Origin: Sediminibacterium sp.
GTDB lineage: Bacteria > Bacteroidota > Bacteroidia > Chitinophagales > Chitinophagaceae
NCBI GenBank assembly: GCA_016786865.1
Contig: JAEUVE010000001.1
Coordinates: 1-34,370 of the forward strand
DNA length: 34,370 bases
Direction: 5' to 3'
The notes under the pieces were generated by a model that saw only the letters and a list, made by a program, of their open reading frames with translations, was not told the origin of the DNA and did no database searches. Shown here in pieces: positions 18,991 to 28,070 of this stretch. Numbering within the stretch: position 1 is the stretch's first letter; every line of letters begins with the position of its first letter. The position numbers and the translations under genes were made by a program.

Positions 18991-21183
18991 ATGTCTTTAA
19001 GATTTAACGCTATCAGTAACATATCGAAAGAATCGGAAGCAGGAGTCTCTAAACCCAGCACCAAAATCACGGGTATTTTTGGAGAGAGTGTGTTCACATT
19101 AAAAACTGCCCGTGAATTTTTATCGGACGAGGCATATAAAAGTTTGGTAACCAGTATCCGTGGAGGTAAGAAAATAGACCGCAGTGTGGCCAGCCAGATA
19201 GCCAACGGTATCCGGGCATGGGCAGAGAGCAAAGGGGTTACCCACTTTACACACTGGTTCCAGCCACTCACCGGTACCACTGCCGAAAAACACGATTCCT
19301 TCTTTACTTTAAAGAGCGATGGAACTGCGATTGAGGAATTTGATGCTGCTGCTTTGATTCAGCAGGAACCGGATGCATCCTCCTTCCCCAGTGGTGGATT
19401 GAGAGCCACTTTCGAAGCACGTGGTTATACAGCCTGGGATCCATCGTCTCCTGCATTCATTATTGAAACCGGAGACGGTAAAACACTTTGCATCCCTACC
19501 ATCTTTGTTGCATACACCGGTGAATCACTCGACTACAAAGCACCTTTGCTGAAATCGGTGGAGGCCCTGAACAAAGCTGCTGTAGATGTATGCAATTACT
19601 TTGATAAAAATGTTTCCAAAGTAACTGTAACCCTGGGTTGGGAGCAGGAATACTTTGTTATAGACGAAGCCCTGGCCACTGCCCGTCCGGACCTGATCCA
19701 GTGCGGAAGAACCGTATTTGGTGCTGCTCCTGCCAAAGGCCAGCAGCTCGAAGACCACTATTTCGGTTCTATCCCCGAAAGAGTGTATGCCTTCATGCGC
19801 GATTATGAGCAGGAAGCATACAAACTGGGTATCCCGCTGCGCACGCGCCACAACGAAGTGGCCCCTGCCCAGTTTGAGTGTGCCCCGATTTTTGAAGAAG
19901 TGAACATTGCTGTGGACCACAATACCTTATTGATGGATGTAATGAGCCGCGTTGCCAAGCGCCACAAACTGGTGGTATTGCTGCACGAAAAGCCATTTGC
20001 AGGCATCAACGGAAGTGGTAAGCACAACAACTGGAGTATGGCAACCGATACAGGAGTAAACCTGCTGGCACCTGGTAAAACGCCTAAGACCAACCTGATG
20101 TTCCTGACCTTCTTTGTGAATACCATCAAAGCAGTTCATGACTATGCTGATATTCTACGGGCTGCCATTGCATCTGCTCCAAACGATTTCCGTCTGGGCG
20201 CTAATGAAGCACCGCCTGCAATTATCTCTGTATTCGTGGGCCAATACCTGAGCAAGGTACTCTCCGATGTAGAGTCCAGGGTAGGTAACAAATTTGATGA
20301 ACAGGACGAAGCCATCCTGAAACTGGATCTGCACCGCAGTATTCCCGAACTGATGCTGGACAACACCGACCGAAACAGAACCTCTCCTTTTGCCTTCACC
20401 GGCAACAAGTTTGAGTTCCGTGCAGTAGGCTCTTCCGCCAACTGTGGTATTTCCATGACCGTGCTGAACACCATTGTGGCAGATACACTGAAACAATTCA
20501 AAACAGATGTGGATGCCCTGATTGAAAAAGGCGATAAAAAAGAAATCGCCATCATGCACGTGATTCAGAAATACATTGTTGAAAGCAAAAAAGTATTGTT
20601 CGAAGGAGATGGTTACAGCGAAGAATGGCACCACGAGGCAGAACGCAGGGGTTTACCTAACCTGAAAACAACGCCGATTGCACTGGATGCAATGCTGTCT
20701 GAAAAATCGCAGAAACTGTTTGCATCGAATGGTGTTTACTCTCATACAGAGCTGGAAGCAAGACATGAAATTGAACTGGAAAAATACATTAAGAAAGTTC
20801 AGATCGAAGCCCGTGTAATGGGCGATCTGGCCATCAATCATATTCTCCCTGCTGCTATTAAATACCAGAATGAACTGCTGAAAAACATCAACGGACTGAA
20901 GGAAGCCGGTTTGCCGGAATCCAGTTATAAGAGCCAGCTGGCAATACTTACGGAAATCAGCAACCATATGCAGATCATTCATGCCAAAGTGCACGATATG
21001 GTGGAAGCACGTAAGATTGCGAACAATATCGAAAATACCCGCACAAAAGCCATCGCTTACGAAAGTCAGGTAAAGTCTGCTTACTTCGATGAAATCCGCT
21101 ACCATGTAGACAAACTGGAACACCTGGTAGACGATGAGTTCTGGACATTGCCCAAATACAGAGAACTGCTGTTCCTGAGATAA
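18991..21183 (+). CDS. glnN: Glutamine synthetase type III
   Basis: The enzyme makes glutamine from glutamate, ammonia and ATP and is the main ammonium-assimilating enzyme of many Bacteroidota. The 730-residue length and the motif set mark type III (GlnN), not the 470-residue type I. Near the start are the GSIII landmarks VTHFTHWFQPLTG and AEKHDSFF. The catalytic core has GWEQEYFVID, RHNEVAPAQFE and a phosphate-binding GINGSGKHNNWS. The C-terminal helical region is typical of the type. ATG 18991 gives the usual MSLRFNAI start; an in-frame TTG at 18967 lies inside the predicted -7 box and is rejected. No PII or ammonium transporter gene is adjacent. A strong terminator follows. Confidence 0.96.
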   Translation: MSLRFNAISNISKESEAGVSKPSTKITGIFGESVFTLKTAREFLSDEAYKSLVTSIRGGKKIDRSVASQIANGIRAWAESKGVTHFTHWFQPLTGTTAEKHDSFFTLKSDGTAIEEFDAAALIQQEPDASSFPSGGLRATFEARGYTAWDPSSPAFIIETGDGKTLCIPTIFVAYTGESLDYKAPLLKSVEALNKAAVDVCNYFDKNVSKVTVTLGWEQEYFVIDEALATARPDLIQCGRTVFGAAPAKGQQLEDHYFGSIPERVYAFMRDYEQEAYKLGIPLRTRHNEVAPAQFECAPIFEEVNIAVDHNTLLMDVMSRVAKRHKLVVLLHEKPFAGINGSGKHNNWSMATDTGVNLLAPGKTPKTNLMFLTFFVNTIKAVHDYADILRAAIASAPNDFRLGANEAPPAIISVFVGQYLSKVLSDVESRVGNKFDEQDEAILKLDLHRSIPELMLDNTDRNRTSPFAFTGNKFEFRAVGSSANCGISMTVLNTIVADTLKQFKTDVDALIEKGDKKEIAIMHVIQKYIVESKKVLFEGDGYSEEWHHEAERRGLPNLKTTPIALDAMLSEKSQKLFASNGVYSHTELEARHEIELEKYIKKVQIEARVMGDLAINHILPAAIKYQNELLKNINGLKEAGLPESSYKSQLAILTEISNHMQIIHAKVHDMVEARKIANNIENTRTKAIAYESQVKSAYFDEIRYHVDKLEHLVDDEFWTLPKYRELLFLR

Positions 21184-21207
21184 TATTTTCTGAACCTTTC
21201 AACACAA

Positions 21208-21238
21208 AACCTGCTCCGGATCAGAGCAGGTTTTTTTT
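21208..21238 (+). terminator. Intrinsic terminator of glnN
   Basis: AACCTGCTC (21208-21216) pairs with GAGCAGGTT (21224-21232) around a 7-nt loop and is followed by a T run to 21238. Confidence 0.9.
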
Positions 21239-21356
21239 ATGATTTATTATTAAAATGAGCTTAAGATGCACTGGTGCTGCCGATTGGGGTTTACCGCTTA
21301 CCGAATTCCTGTTCTTCTGCAAAAAAAATTCGATAGTTTAACTGATTAAACTAAAA

Positions 21357-21734
21357 ATGAGCAGTATGAAAAAACTAATTATTTGTGTTGCATTTGTATT
21401 GGGTTGCACTGCAACCAGTGTAATGGCGCAACCTCCCGGAGGTGGCCAGCAAATGAGTCCTGAACAAAGGGTTGCCATGATGAAAGAAAGACTGAAGCCA
21501 TTGGGATTAACCGAGGTTCAGGCAGATTCCGTTGTTGCCGTTTTCTTTGATCGTTCCCTGATGGGAAATATGAGAGACATGACCCCGGAAGAAAGACAGG
21601 CTAAAATGAAAGAGGCCGGAGAAGCCAGACAGAAAAGACTGGAGAAAACATTAGGCGCTGATCTCACTAAAAAAGTGATGGAACTTATGTCGCAGCGTCC
21701 TGGTGGTGGTGGCCCCAGAGGAGGAGGCCGATAA
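21357..21734 (+). CDS. Small exported Spy/CpxP-like protein
   Basis: This 125-residue protein has a signal peptide (ending VMAQ near residue 24) and a Met/Arg/Lys/Glu-rich helical body. Two LTxxQ-like stretches (LGLTEVQADS near 49-58 and the MTPEERQAKM region) resemble the periplasmic Spy/CpxP family of chaperone and stress sensors. It has Gly/Pro-rich tails at both ends (PPGGG and RPGGGGPRGGGR). The similarity is weak because such helical Met-rich proteins are low in information. A start at the second ATG (21366, MKKLIICV) is equally plausible. It is flanked by terminators on both sides, so it is a single-gene unit. Confidence 0.7.
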   Translation: MSSMKKLIICVAFVLGCTATSVMAQPPGGGQQMSPEQRVAMMKERLKPLGLTEVQADSVVAVFFDRSLMGNMRDMTPEERQAKMKEAGEARQKRLEKTLGADLTKKVMELMSQRPGGGGPRGGGR

Positions 21735-21744
21735 CTGAAAAAGA

Positions 21745-21775
21745 AAAACCTCATCAAGACTGATGAGGTTTTTTT
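21745..21775. terminator. Bidirectional intrinsic terminator between the Spy-like gene and accC
   Basis: AAAACCTCATCA (21745-21756) and TGATGAGGTTTT (21761-21772) form a 12-bp stem with a 4-nt loop. T runs lie on both strands (plus: 21769-21775; minus: opposite the A-rich 21738-21748), so it can end both convergent units. Confidence 0.9.
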
Positions 21776-21796
21776 ATGCTTATTAATCCGTTATGA

Positions 21797-23134
21797 TTAT
21801 TTCATCTTAAAGTTCTCCAGGAACTTCGTAGTAAAGTTTCCTTTCCTGAAATCCTCATTTTGCATCAGTTGCAGGTGGAAGGGAATGGTTGTTTTAATTC
21901 CCTCAATCACATACTCACTCAATGCCCGGTACATGGTATCGATGGCTTCTTCCCTTGTTTGCGCAACCGTGATCAGCTTACCGATCATGGAATCGTAATA
22001 AGGAGGAATCACATATCCTGCATACACATGACTGTCTACCCGAACACCATGACCGCCGGGTGTGAACAGCGTGGTGATTTTTCCGGGAGATGGCCTGAAA
22101 TCGTTGTAAGGATCTTCTGCATTGATTCTGCACTCGATTGCGTGCATGGTAGGCTCGTAATTTCTACCGGAAATTTTTTCGCCCATGGCAATTTTGATCT
22201 GCTCTTTAATCAGGTCAAAACTCACCACTTCTTCCGTTACACAGTGTTCTACCTGTATACGGGTATTCATTTCCATGAAATAGAAATTGCGGTGTTTATC
22301 TACCAGGAACTCAATGGTTCCAACACTTTCGTAGTTAATGGCAGATGCGGCGCGGATGGCAGCCTCTCCCATTTTCTGGCGCAGTTCCGGTGTCATAAAC
22401 GGAGAAGGAGATTCTTCTACCAGCTTCTGGTGACGACGCTGAATGGAGCAGTCGCGCTCACTCAGGTGACATACATTTCCGTATTGATCTCCTGCAATCT
22501 GAATTTCGATGTGGCGGGGTTCCTCCACAAATTTCTCCATATAAATACCGTCGTTCTTGAAAGAAGCAGCAGCTTCCATCTTGGCCGTGGTATATGCTTT
22601 TTCAATTTCGCTCTCATCCCAAACAACACGCATACCCTTTCCTCCACCACCAGCTGTAGCTTTAAGGATTACCGGGTAGCCCACTTCTTTGGCAAGTGCC
22701 TTGGTCTGCTCCACACTTTCCAGCAAACCTTCCCCACCGGGAACCACCGGAACACCGGCTTTGATCATGGTTTCTTTTGCTGTGATCTTATCCCCCATTT
22801 TATTAATCATTTCCGGGGTAGGTCCGATGAATTTGATTCCGTGATCGGCACAGATCTGGGAGAACTTGGCGTTCTCTGCTAAAAATCCGTAACCGGGGTG
22901 AATGGCATCTGCATTGGTGATTTCTGCAGCAGCCATGATATTGGCTATGTTAAGATAAGAATCTGCGCTTTGGGGCTTTCCGATACAAACCGCTTCGTCC
23001 GCAAATTTCACGTGCAAACTTTCTCTGTCGGCCGTTGAATAAACCGCTACCGTTTTAATGCCCATTTCACGGCAGGTACGGATCACGCGCAGGGCTATTT
23101 CGCCTCTGTTGGCAACTAATACTTTTTTGAACAT
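21797..23134 (-). CDS. accC: Acetyl-CoA carboxylase biotin carboxylase subunit
   Basis: AccC carboxylates the biotin on AccB using ATP and bicarbonate, the first half-reaction of malonyl-CoA synthesis for fatty acids. The 445 residues match the family. The N-terminal biotin carboxylase domain starts [12 protein letters not shown]. The ATP-grasp glycine-rich loop GGGGKG is at 162-167, and the catalytic region includes [12 protein letters not shown] and [18 protein letters not shown]. It follows accB after 15 bp and ends at the bidirectional terminator. The carboxyltransferase subunits accA and accD are not in the window. Confidence 0.97.
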   Translation of the reverse strand: MFKKVLVANRGEIALRVIRTCREMGIKTVAVYSTADRESLHVKFADEAVCIGKPQSADSYLNIANIMAAAEITNADAIHPGYGFLAENAKFSQICADHGIKFIGPTPEMINKMGDKITAKETMIKAGVPVVPGGEGLLESVEQTKALAKEVGYPVILKATAGGGGKGMRVVWDESEIEKAYTTAKMEAAASFKNDGIYMEKFVEEPRHIEIQIAGDQYGNVCHLSERDCSIQRRHQKLVEESPSPFMTPELRQKMGEAAIRAASAINYESVGTIEFLVDKHRNFYFMEMNTRIQVEHCVTEEVVSFDLIKEQIKIAMGEKISGRNYEPTMHAIECRINAEDPYNDFRPSPGKITTLFTPGGHGVRVDSHVYAGYVIPPYYDSMIGKLITVAQTREEAIDTMYRALSEYVIEGIKTTIPFHLQLMQNEDFRKGNFTTKFLENFKMK

Positions 23135-23149
23135 TGATTTGTTTTAGGG

Positions 23150-23635
23150 TTATGCAGGTTCTACCAGGAATAAAGGCTGATCGTATTCTACAGGGCTGGC
23201 ATCTTCTACCAGTACCTTCACGATCGTACCGCTTATTTCGCTTTCAATTTCATTGAACAGCTTCATTGCTTCAATGATACATACCACTTTGCCCGGAGCA
23301 ATTTCGGTACCTACTTCGGCCAGAACCGGTTTATCCGGAGCCGATCTGCGGTAGAATGTTCCGATCATCGGACTCTTGATGGTGATCAGGTTATCGGCCT
23401 TGGGTGCCGCTGCAGGGGCAGCAGAAGCGGCCGGTGCTGCAGGTGCAGCTGGTGCGGCAGCAGGAGGAGGAGTTGCCTGAGTAGTATAAACCTGGTGTGC
23501 TGGTGCTGCTACTGTAATGGGGGCTTCTTCTTTTTGTTTGATGGTTACTTTACCATCTTTATCCTCGATGCTGATTTCACCAATGTTACTTTTGTTGATG
23601 ATTTTGATTAATTCGTGGATTTGCTTTAAGTCCAT
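23150..23635 (-). CDS. accB: Biotin carboxyl carrier protein of acetyl-CoA carboxylase
   Basis: AccB carries the biotin that shuttles carboxylate between AccC and the carboxyltransferase. The 161-residue protein has an N-terminal part (1-50) of the usual AccB type. An Ala/Pro-rich flexible linker (about 54-78) follows, then a C-terminal biotinyl domain with the EAMKLFNE site, where Lys125 is biotinylated. ATG 23635 (MDLKQIHELI) is chosen; an in-frame TTG three codons earlier is not needed. It is co-directional with efp upstream, but a hairpin terminator separates them. A TAATTTG in the upstream gap could be part of its own promoter. Confidence 0.95.
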   Translation of the reverse strand: MDLKQIHELIKIINKSNIGEISIEDKDGKVTIKQKEEAPITVAAPAHQVYTTQATPPPAAAPAAPAAPAASAAPAAAPKADNLITIKSPMIGTFYRRSAPDKPVLAEVGTEIAPGKVVCIIEAMKLFNEIESEISGTIVKVLVEDASPVEYDQPLFLVEPA

Positions 23636-23729
23636 AAATGGCAATTTTAGGGGTAAAATCAGTTAGTTTTGGTCGAATTGGAGGGCAAATTAGCCTTTTT
23701 TTGGTAAAAACGACCTGTTTTCGATTATT

Positions 23730-23766
23730 TAAAAAAAAATGACCTGATGTTTTGTTCACCAGGTCA
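23730..23766 (-). terminator. Intrinsic terminator downstream of efp
   Basis: TGACCTG (23740-23746) and CAGGTCA (23760-23766) form a 7-bp stem with a 13-nt loop. On the minus strand a T run (opposite the A run 23731-23739) follows. It lies just past the efp stop and separates efp from accB-accC. Confidence 0.8.
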
Positions 23767-23789
23767 AATCCCTTATTTATTGGGCTGAA

Positions 23790-24356
23790 TTAGTCTTTTA
23801 CTCTTTCTACATAATCACCGGTCTTGGTGTTGATACGGATGGTTTCTCCCTGGTCTACGAACAAAGGAACCATCACGGTAGCGCCGGTTTCGATGGTGGC
23901 CGCTTTGAGCGCTCTGGTAGCAGTATCGCCCCGAAGACCTGGCTCACAATACGTGATTTTTACCACAATCTTTTCGGGAAGTTCTGCTCCGATTGGCTGC
24001 TCGGTTTCTGTATTGATGAAAACAAATACTTCTGAGCCATCCATCAGGAACTGCGGTGCATCAATCATTTCCTCTGCCAGCGCAATTTGTTCAAATGTTT
24101 CGTTGTTCATCAGGTTATACCCGCTTTCGTCCTTATACAGGAACTGGAATGCTTTCTTTTCTACACGAACAGGGTAAATGGTTTCACCACTGTTCCAGGT
24201 TTTTTCGATGGAACGCTTGTTGTCTACGCCCTTCAATTTAGCCCATACCTTGGCTGCAGCTCTGGCAGTCTTGTTTTCGCCAAACTCCACTACAGAGTAC
24301 AAATTGTTATCGAGTTTCAATATCATGCCGCGGCTGATATCCGATGTAGTTGCCAT
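23790..24356 (-). CDS. efp: Elongation factor P with arginine at the loop tip
   Basis: EF-P rescues ribosomes stalled at polyproline. The 188 residues have the three usual beta domains, and the C-terminal part is classical (CEPGLRGDTATRALKAATIETG, VPLFVDQGE). The N-terminal loop is unusual. Where many EF-Ps have KPGKG with the modified Lys, this one reads ENKTARAAAKVWAKLK, putting Arg32 at the tip. That resembles the arginine-type loops of Pseudomonas EF-P (NKSGR), which EarP rhamnosylates, and of YeiP (PTARGAA). No EarP gene is in the window. A TACTTTTG box (24395-24402) supports a promoter just upstream, and a terminator follows. ATG 24356 gives the expected MATTSDI start. Confidence 0.95.
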   Translation of the reverse strand: MATTSDISRGMILKLDNNLYSVVEFGENKTARAAAKVWAKLKGVDNKRSIEKTWNSGETIYPVRVEKKAFQFLYKDESGYNLMNNETFEQIALAEEMIDAPQFLMDGSEVFVFINTETEQPIGAELPEKIVVKITYCEPGLRGDTATRALKAATIETGATVMVPLFVDQGETIRINTKTGDYVERVKD

Positions 24357-24394
24357 ATTTGTTATTTTTGTTATATATTCCCGAAGGATTGCCG

Positions 24395-24402
24395 CAAAAG
24401 TA
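24395..24402 (-). promoter_or_regulatory. Predicted -7 box of the efp promoter
   Basis: The minus strand reads TACTTTTG, a full match to the Bacteroidota -7 consensus TAnnTTTG, 38 nt upstream of the efp ATG. No TTTG stands at the ideal -33 distance. Confidence 0.45.
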
Positions 24403-24443
24403 GCGATTGAACGGCAAAAAAAATAAAAATCAAACCGGAACCC

Positions 24444-24953
24444 CTATTCTTTTCCAAATAAATGTTCGTACCGCCTAAGCAGTCTGAAATTAATCATAAC
24501 ATGAACAATGGCCAGCAGGCTCACCACCAGCATGATTCCGGAAATAACCCGGAATAGCCGGATAAAATAATCCAGGGATATTTTACCCGCAACATCTGGT
24601 TGCTGTGCAATCATCTCGCTCAGCATCTGTCGCAGATTCACCTCGTTAATGTAGAATGCAGCCGCTGAGTTCATCAGGAACATCACCGAAATAAACAATG
24701 TGCCATATGCATTCACTTTGATCCAGTCTTTCAGGGAAGCATTCAGCTGCCTTTCATTCCCGATTCCCTGCAACAGAAAACGAACCGATGTAAAAATATA
24801 AATCACAAAGCAGGCCATGGCAAATACAATCAGCAGCATGGCCGGATTGGCAGACAATGCCATGAGCAGCATGAACAGATCCAGTATACCAAAAAGTATG
24901 GCCACCGGTACAAGAATAAATGTAAGTACCCTAAATATAGTGAGTTGACTCAT
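24444..24953 (-). CDS. Small four-helix membrane protein of unknown function
   Basis: I do not recognise this 169-residue protein. It has four hydrophobic segments at about 6-30, 38-61, 82-103 and 133-156, short charged loops, and a basic C-terminal tail (NFRLLRRYEHLFGKE), so it is an inner-membrane protein. No catalytic or binding motif is visible. It starts 6 bp after the aspS stop and is almost certainly co-transcribed with it. The link to aspartyl-tRNA synthesis is positional only. Confidence 0.75.
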   Translation of the reverse strand: MSQLTIFRVLTFILVPVAILFGILDLFMLLMALSANPAMLLIVFAMACFVIYIFTSVRFLLQGIGNERQLNASLKDWIKVNAYGTLFISVMFLMNSAAAFYINEVNLRQMLSEMIAQQPDVAGKISLDYFIRLFRVISGIMLVVSLLAIVHVMINFRLLRRYEHLFGKE

Positions 24954-24959
24954 GTATGT

Positions 24960-26786
24960 TTATTTCAGGTTCAGTTGAATCTGCAGTTCGTCGAATTGTT
25001 TGGCATCAATAGACGAAGGGGCATCCAGCATCACGTCTCTTCCGCTGTTGTTCTTAGGGAATGCAATGAAATCTCGGATGCTCTCACTTCCACCTAAAAT
25101 AGAACAAAGCCGGTCGAACCCGAATGCAATACCACCATGCGGAGGTGCACCGTATTCAAAAGCACCGAGCAGGAAACCAAATTTATGCAGGGCTTCTTCT
25201 TCGCTCATACCCAGGGCAGCAAACATTTTTTCCTGCAAAGGGCGCTGGAAGATCCGGATGGAACCACCCCCGATTTCGTTTCCGTTCAGCACCATATCAT
25301 AGGCATTGGCCTTAATTTCGGAGTAAGGATGTTCCAGGTATTTTTCTGCATGCTCAATAACCGGACTGTTGTTGATCATGATATCAATGTGATCCGGCTT
25401 GGGAGAGGTGAAGGGATGGTGACGGGCTACCCAGCGATTTTCTTCTTCTGCATACTCAAACAAAGGAAAGTCCATGACCCATAAAAGTTTAAACTCATCT
25501 TCCTTACGCATACCCAGGCGTTTGCCCATTTCGAGGCGAAGCTCACTGGTAGCCTTACGGGTACGCTCTTCTCTTCCGGCCAGTATCAGTACCAGATCTC
25601 CGGCCCTGGCGCCCGCTGCATCTGCGATGGCTTTCAGTTTTTCTTCTGTATAAAATTTATCTACACTGCTCTTGTATGTTCCATCTGCATTGCATTTGAT
25701 GTATACCAGTCCCTGCATGCCGATCTGCGGACGCTTAACCCACTCGGTTAACTCATCGGTTTGCTTACGGGTATACTCTGCACAACCAGGCGCTGCAATA
25801 GCCAGCACGGTTTCTGCCTGATCAAATACCCCAAAGCCTGCACCGTTGATGAGTTCACCGGTAGCGGCAATTTTTCCCCCTTTCAGAAAAGCCGATTTTA
25901 AATTGGCCAGCTTCATGCCAAAACGGATATCGGGTTTATCATTCCCATACTGCCACATGGCATCTTCCCAGGTCATGCGTTCTACCTGTTCGGTATAGTC
26001 GATGTTTTTAACATCTTTGAAGATGCGCTTGATCAATCCCTCGAACATGTTCAGGATATCTTCCTGCTCCACAAAAGCCATTTCACAGTCGATCTGTGTA
26101 AACTCCGGCTGCCGGTCCGCTCGCAGATCTTCATCGCGAAAACATTTTACAATCTGATAGTATCTGTCGTATCCACTCACCATCAGCAATTGCTTAAAGG
26201 TTTGCGGACTCTGTGGCAATGCATAAAACTGTCCTGCATTCATCCTCGATGGCACTACAAAATCCCTGGCTCCTTCCGGTGTGGAACGAATCAGGAATGG
26301 TGTTTCAATATCCATGAATTGATTTTCATGCAGGTAATTTCTTGCGGAGCGGCCTACTGCATACCGCAGTTCAAGATTCTTCTTCACGGCATTGCGGCGC
26401 AGATCCAGAAAACGGTATTTCATCCGCAGATCGTCTCCTCCGTCCGTATCATCCTGAATAGTAAACGGTGGTACGGCAGACTTATTCAGAATCTTGAAAG
26501 AGCTCACTACCAATTCAATATCTCCGGTAGCAATATTTGCATTTTTATTGCTGCGCTCCTGCACTTTTCCGGATACCTGTAACACAAATTCCCTTCCAAG
26601 CGGATTGGCATCCAGCATTTCATTCAGGTCTTCACCGAACAGCAACTGCGTAATGCCATAACGGTCTCTCAGGTCTACAAAGGTGATGGCCCCAAATTTT
26701 CTGATGGTCTGAACCCAGCCGGCAAGGCTTACTTGTTCATTTACTTGTTTGATACTCAATTCTCCACAGGTATGCGTGCGATACAT
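24960..26786 (-). CDS. aspS: Aspartate-tRNA ligase
   Basis: AspRS charges tRNA-Asp with aspartate. The 608-residue class II synthetase has an N-terminal OB-fold anticodon-binding domain (about 1-110) and a catalytic core with motif 2 ([18 protein letters not shown]). Inserted between are the bacterial-type GAD segments. Motif 3 ([10 protein letters not shown]) is close to the C-terminus. ATG 26786 ([11 protein letters not shown]) is chosen. An in-frame TTG at 26810 would overlap the predicted promoter -7 box at 26808-26815, so it would lie at or upstream of transcription start. The gene is followed by a co-transcribed membrane protein. Confidence 0.97.
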   Translation of the reverse strand: MYRTHTCGELSIKQVNEQVSLAGWVQTIRKFGAITFVDLRDRYGITQLLFGEDLNEMLDANPLGREFVLQVSGKVQERSNKNANIATGDIELVVSSFKILNKSAVPPFTIQDDTDGGDDLRMKYRFLDLRRNAVKKNLELRYAVGRSARNYLHENQFMDIETPFLIRSTPEGARDFVVPSRMNAGQFYALPQSPQTFKQLLMVSGYDRYYQIVKCFRDEDLRADRQPEFTQIDCEMAFVEQEDILNMFEGLIKRIFKDVKNIDYTEQVERMTWEDAMWQYGNDKPDIRFGMKLANLKSAFLKGGKIAATGELINGAGFGVFDQAETVLAIAAPGCAEYTRKQTDELTEWVKRPQIGMQGLVYIKCNADGTYKSSVDKFYTEEKLKAIADAAGARAGDLVLILAGREERTRKATSELRLEMGKRLGMRKEDEFKLLWVMDFPLFEYAEEENRWVARHHPFTSPKPDHIDIMINNSPVIEHAEKYLEHPYSEIKANAYDMVLNGNEIGGGSIRIFQRPLQEKMFAALGMSEEEALHKFGFLLGAFEYGAPPHGGIAFGFDRLCSILGGSESIRDFIAFPKNNSGRDVMLDAPSSIDAKQFDELQIQLNLK

Positions 26787-26807
26787 ATTACAATTGCTAT
26801 TAGAGGG

Positions 26808-26815
26808 CAAATATA
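26808..26815 (-). promoter_or_regulatory. Predicted -7 box of the aspS promoter
   Basis: The minus strand reads TATATTTG, a full match to TAnnTTTG, 21 nt before the aspS ATG. The -33 region is weak. It places transcription start close to 26800 and decides for the ATG at 26786. Confidence 0.55.
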
Positions 26816-26845
26816 ACCTAAAAGCGGAAAGTAGGCAGATTCAGG

Positions 26846-26853
26846 TAATTTTG
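26846..26853 (+). promoter_or_regulatory. Predicted -7 box of the MFS transporter promoter
   Basis: TAATTTTG matches TAnnTTTG and lies 24 nt before the ATG at 26878. No TTTG is found at the -33 distance. It supports ATG 26878 rather than an in-frame TTG at 26749. Confidence 0.45.
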
Positions 26854-26877
26854 CAGACGCATACCCAACCGTATTTT

Positions 26878-28023
26878 ATGACACAAAAAGCTCGCAGCCC
26901 CAGAACCTACCGTTTGGCTGTAGCCTGTTTCTTTTTTCTGGCCGGCATTTGTTTTGCCAGCTGGGCCAGTCGTATCCCGGATTTTAAGCTACAGCTGCAA
27001 CTGAGTGATGCAGCGCTGGGCAGTATTTTATTTGCATTGCCCGTAGGATCAATGGTCAGCCTGCCCATTTCCGGCTGGCTGGTTGCCCACTGGGGCAGCA
27101 AAAAAGCCATGTTGCTGGGATCCCTTGCCTACCCCTTCGTTTTATGGCTGATCGGTTACAGCAGCACCATTCCGCAACTGGTGGCTCTGCTGTTCTGTTT
27201 CGGGCTTTTTGGCAATCTGATGAACATCTCTGTAAACACACAGGCCATTGGTGTGGAAGCGCTGTACGGCAGATCGGTGATGGCTTCTTTTCATGGTGTA
27301 TGGAGTGCAGCCGGTTTTGCCGGCGCCGCAATTGGTGCGTTCATGGTTTCCCGCCAGATCATCCCTTTTCATCATTTTGGTTTCATTAGTATCGCCATGA
27401 TCCTGCTGGGATTAATCATGCATCGGTTCACCCTCGGCGAAGACAGCCGCAGCAGCAACCAGCCCCGGTTTGCCAAACCGGATTCTTTTTTAATTAAACT
27501 GGGATTCATTGCATTCAGTTGTATGGCCTGCGAAGGAACCATGTTCGACTGGAGCGGTGTATATTTTCAAAAAGTGGTACAGGTACCCCAATCCCTGACC
27601 ACCCTGGGCTATGCTGCATTCATGTGCACCATGGCCGGCGGACGCTTTTTAGGAGACAGACTTGTAGGAAAACTGGGCAGTAAAAAAATGCTGGAATTAA
27701 GCGGCCTGGTCATCTGTGTTGGATTGCTGCTGGCAGTTATATTTCCAAATATCGTTATGGCCACCATCGGATTCCTGCTGGTAGGCATGGGGGTTTCCTC
27801 TGTGGTACCATTGGTGTACGGTCAGGCAGGTAAACAGCAAACCATGCTTCCCGGAGTTGCCCTTGCTGCGGTATCCACCATCGGATTTCTGGGTTTTCTG
27901 CTCGGTCCACCTCTCATCGGTTTCATTGCTGAAGCATTTGGATTACAATGGTCGTTTTCGCTGATTGCTGTATTGGGTTTGGGTACTACCTTGCTGGCCG
28001 GATTTACTAAATTTATTGAATAA
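26878..28023 (+). CDS. Major facilitator superfamily transporter, YbjJ-like
   Basis: This 381-residue inner-membrane permease has about 12 predicted transmembrane helices. The N-terminal half (FFLAGICFASWASRIPDFKLQLQLSDAALG) and the loop SVNTQAIGVEALYGRSVMASFHGVWS resemble the E. coli YbjJ and fucose-permease-like branch of the superfamily, whose substrates are mostly unknown. A signature-like GWLVAHWGSKKAML stands between helices 2 and 3. ATG 26878 fits the promoter box upstream; a longer reading frame back to a TTG would run through the aspS promoter. rarA follows after 47 bp and may be co-transcribed. The substrate cannot be inferred from the neighbours. Confidence 0.88.
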   Translation: MTQKARSPRTYRLAVACFFFLAGICFASWASRIPDFKLQLQLSDAALGSILFALPVGSMVSLPISGWLVAHWGSKKAMLLGSLAYPFVLWLIGYSSTIPQLVALLFCFGLFGNLMNISVNTQAIGVEALYGRSVMASFHGVWSAAGFAGAAIGAFMVSRQIIPFHHFGFISIAMILLGLIMHRFTLGEDSRSSNQPRFAKPDSFLIKLGFIAFSCMACEGTMFDWSGVYFQKVVQVPQSLTTLGYAAFMCTMAGGRFLGDRLVGKLGSKKMLELSGLVICVGLLLAVIFPNIVMATIGFLLVGMGVSSVVPLVYGQAGKQQTMLPGVALAAVSTIGFLGFLLGPPLIGFIAEAFGLQWSFSLIAVLGLGTTLLAGFTKFIE

Positions 28024-28070
28024 GCAGCTCTCATTCCGGCACAGTAGCCTGCAATGACAAATAATATATC

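Noticed and set aside
21860..22882. A 340-codon plus-strand open frame opposite accC
   Set aside because: It is the antisense shadow of a clear accC gene. The translation is rich in Cys, His and Phe, with no recognisable domain.
26749..26877. N-terminal extension of the MFS transporter from a TTG codon
   Set aside because: The extension runs through the aspS promoter and start region, and the hydrophobic N-terminus starts right after ATG 26878.
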